A stretch of 6,695 nucleotides of DNA from Gemmatimonadota bacterium (GTDB taxonomy: Bacteria > Gemmatimonadota > Gemmatimonadetes > Longimicrobiales > Longimicrobiaceae). Position numbers and translations under genes: made by a program. Below, piece by piece: positions 5,313 to 6,695 of this stretch. Location: positions 1 through 6,695 of the forward strand of contig JAHWJJ010000262.1 in NCBI GenBank assembly GCA_019348475.1. Direction: 5' to 3'. How positions within the stretch are numbered: position 1 is the first letter of the stretch; each line of letters begins with the position of its first letter. The notes below the pieces were generated by a model. It did no database searches. It had not been told where the DNA came from and saw only the letters and a program-made list of their open reading frames with translations.

Positions 5313-6695
5313 TCACTCATCCACCCCCAGCGTCCTCACCATCAGCCGCACGGTGCCCCCATCCGGCGCGGGCACCTCCACCTCGCGCGGTGGGGCGCGG
5401 AAATGGGCGGGGTAGCCCTTGATGGCGCGCGATTCCGTCATCACCTCCTCGTCCTGGGGTACGGTGCGCAGCACGTCTTCGCTCATGAAGACGACGAGCT
5501 TGCTGCGCGGGCGGGTGATGGACACGTTGAACCGGTTGGGGTTCAGCAGGAATTCCGCCTCGCGCTCCGCGTACTCGCGATCCGCGACGGCGTACGACAC
5601 CAGGATCAGCTCGCGCTCGTTCCCCTGCATCCGCTCGACCGTGTCCACCACGGGCAGCTCTTCGCGCGGCCAGCCGCTGGCCACCAGCTCGCCCAGGATG
5701 GCGCTGTTCTGCGCGCGGTGCGGCGAGATGACGGCCAGCCCGTGCGACCGGAACGCCTCCGGCGTGTAGCGCTCCCCGGTATCCGGGTCCACCATCCCCG
5801 CCCGCGCCAGCCGGGCGATCCGCCCCACCAGCGACGCCTCCACCGCGTTCCGCGCCGTCGCACGCACGCCGTCGTACGTGCAGAAGACCACGGCGGCGTC
5901 CGGCGAGAGGAACGCCTCCCACAGCAGCGCATCCAGGGGATCGGACAGATCCACCGCGTCCGGTGCGAGCGCTAGCCGCCGGTGCGGGTCCATCGACACG
6001 AAGCCGGGATAGAACAGGCGGCGCGGCCAGCGGACCAGCGCACGGTTCATCCGCCGGCTCTCGCGCAGCTGAAAGCGCCCGCAGCGCTCCGCGAAATGGC
6101 TGAACGCGCTGCCGAAGAGCGTGTCCTCGCGCGGGTAGCGGCCGTGCAGGATCGGCGGCAGCTGCCGGTCGTCGCCCGCCAGGATCACCCGGCCGCCGCG
6201 GCGGATGGAGGAGAGCGCGATGAGGGCGTCCGGCACCTTCATCTGCGATGCCTCGTCGATCACCACCACGTCGAACAGCGGGCGGATGGGGAGCGTGGGA
6301 TCGCCGTCCTCGTCCTCCGCGGCGCCGTTCATCGCCCGCATCTGCTTCCACAGCGACCACACGGTGCTCCCGACCACCACCGGCACCCCGTCCCCGTCCG
6401 ACGCGGCGAGCACGTCCGGCAGGTCCTCGTCCCGGATCACCTCCACCGTGGATCCGGCCAGGTCCGCGTCCGCCTCGCTCCCCCGCCCCGCCAGCTTGAC
6501 CGCGCGCAGCGGCGACGGGATGCCCGCCGCCTCCAGCTCCCGCGCGATCCGCACCAGCACGTTGACGATGGCGCGGTGCGTGGCCGCGCTCACCAGGATG
6601 CGCAGCGGCCGTCCTTCGCGCCGCGCCGCCGCCGCCAGGCCGATGAGCTGCCACGCCAGCAGGTAGGTCTTTCCCGTCCCCGGCGGCCCCCAGAT
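5313..6695 (-). CDS. Superfamily 1 DNA/RNA helicase, UPF1/DNA2-like, C-terminal part (start beyond window)
   Basis: The visible 460 residues form the two RecA-like helicase domains. Reading from the right edge, Walker A GPPGTGKT occupies residues 3-10, coded by the last bases of the window. Motif Ia (SAATHRA) follows near 36-42, Walker B VVIDEAS ends near 150, and motif III AGDDRQLPPI is at 173-182. Motif V TVERMQGNERE is at 362-372 and motif VI NRFNVSITRPRSK at 387-399. The DEAS box and the QG-x-E motif place it among UPF1/DNA2/NAM7-like SF1B helicases, ATP-driven enzymes that unwind nucleic acid. Everything N-terminal to Walker A is missing from the window, so a fused nuclease or sensor domain cannot be excluded. 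About 60 residues follow motif VI, without a recognised domain. An internal GTG at 6593 is not the start, since it would lose Walker A. The role (repair, RNA metabolism or defence) cannot be told from this part. Confidence 0.93.
   Translation of the reverse strand: MWGPPGTGKTYLLAWQLIGLAAAARREGRPLRILVSAATHRAIVNVLVRIARELEAAGIPSPLRAVKLAGRGSEADADLAGSTVEVIRDEDLPDVLAASDGDGVPVVVGSTVWSLWKQMRAMNGAAEDEDGDPTLPIRPLFDVVVIDEASQMKVPDALIALSSIRRGGRVILAGDDRQLPPILHGRYPREDTLFGSAFSHFAERCGRFQLRESRRMNRALVRWPRRLFYPGFVSMDPHRRLALAPDAVDLSDPLDALLWEAFLSPDAAVVFCTYDGVRATARNAVEASLVGRIARLARAGMVDPDTGERYTPEAFRSHGLAVISPHRAQNSAILGELVASGWPREELPVVDTVERMQGNERELILVSYAVADREYAEREAEFLLNPNRFNVSITRPRSKLVVFMSEDVLRTVPQDEEVMTESRAIKGYPAHFRAPPREVEVPAPDGGTVRLMVRTLGVDE

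Overview
The window is GC-rich DNA (47/60 bases GC in a hand-counted line at 2101-2160) from a free-living bacterium. The mix of an outer-membrane-type PQQ-propeller lipoprotein, MsrB, Shine-Dalgarno sites and intrinsic terminators fits a Gram-negative soil organism. Gemmatimonadota (Longimicrobium-like) is my best guess. It rests on composition and protein flavour alone and is weak.

All six solid genes lie on the minus strand, so transcription runs from high to low coordinates. From the right edge they are: (1) the C-terminal 460 residues of an UPF1/DNA2-type superfamily 1 helicase, cut by the window edge at its Walker A motif (5313-6695); (2) a seven-repeat PQQ-type beta-propeller lipoprotein (4066-5208) followed by a clear intrinsic terminator (4015-4045); (3) a gene-poor, lower-GC stretch (3304-4014) holding, on the plus strand, a frameshifted relic of a widespread small protein family (3606-3800); (4) a 208-residue protein with a TIR-like or nucleoside-deoxyribosyltransferase-like sequence pattern (2677-3303), also of lower GC; (5) an FAD-dependent DAO-family oxidoreductase (1514-2680) whose probable GTG start overlaps the stop of gene 4 as GTGA; (6) a membrane protein resembling glycerophosphodiester phosphodiesterase membrane domains (661-1398), with its own sigma70-like promoter and a perfect 14-bp terminator hairpin; and (7) msrB, the methionine-R-sulfoxide reductase (56-502), followed at once by an 8-bp tandem repeat running to the left edge.

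Most of the window reads as ordinary chromosomal genes. The unusual part is roughly 2677-4014. It looks like a small accessory island with a possible nucleotide-processing or defence-type protein, a decayed plus-strand small gene and lower GC. Its left end has become translationally linked to a metabolic oxidoreductase. I see no CRISPR array, tRNA, rRNA, transposase or integrase.
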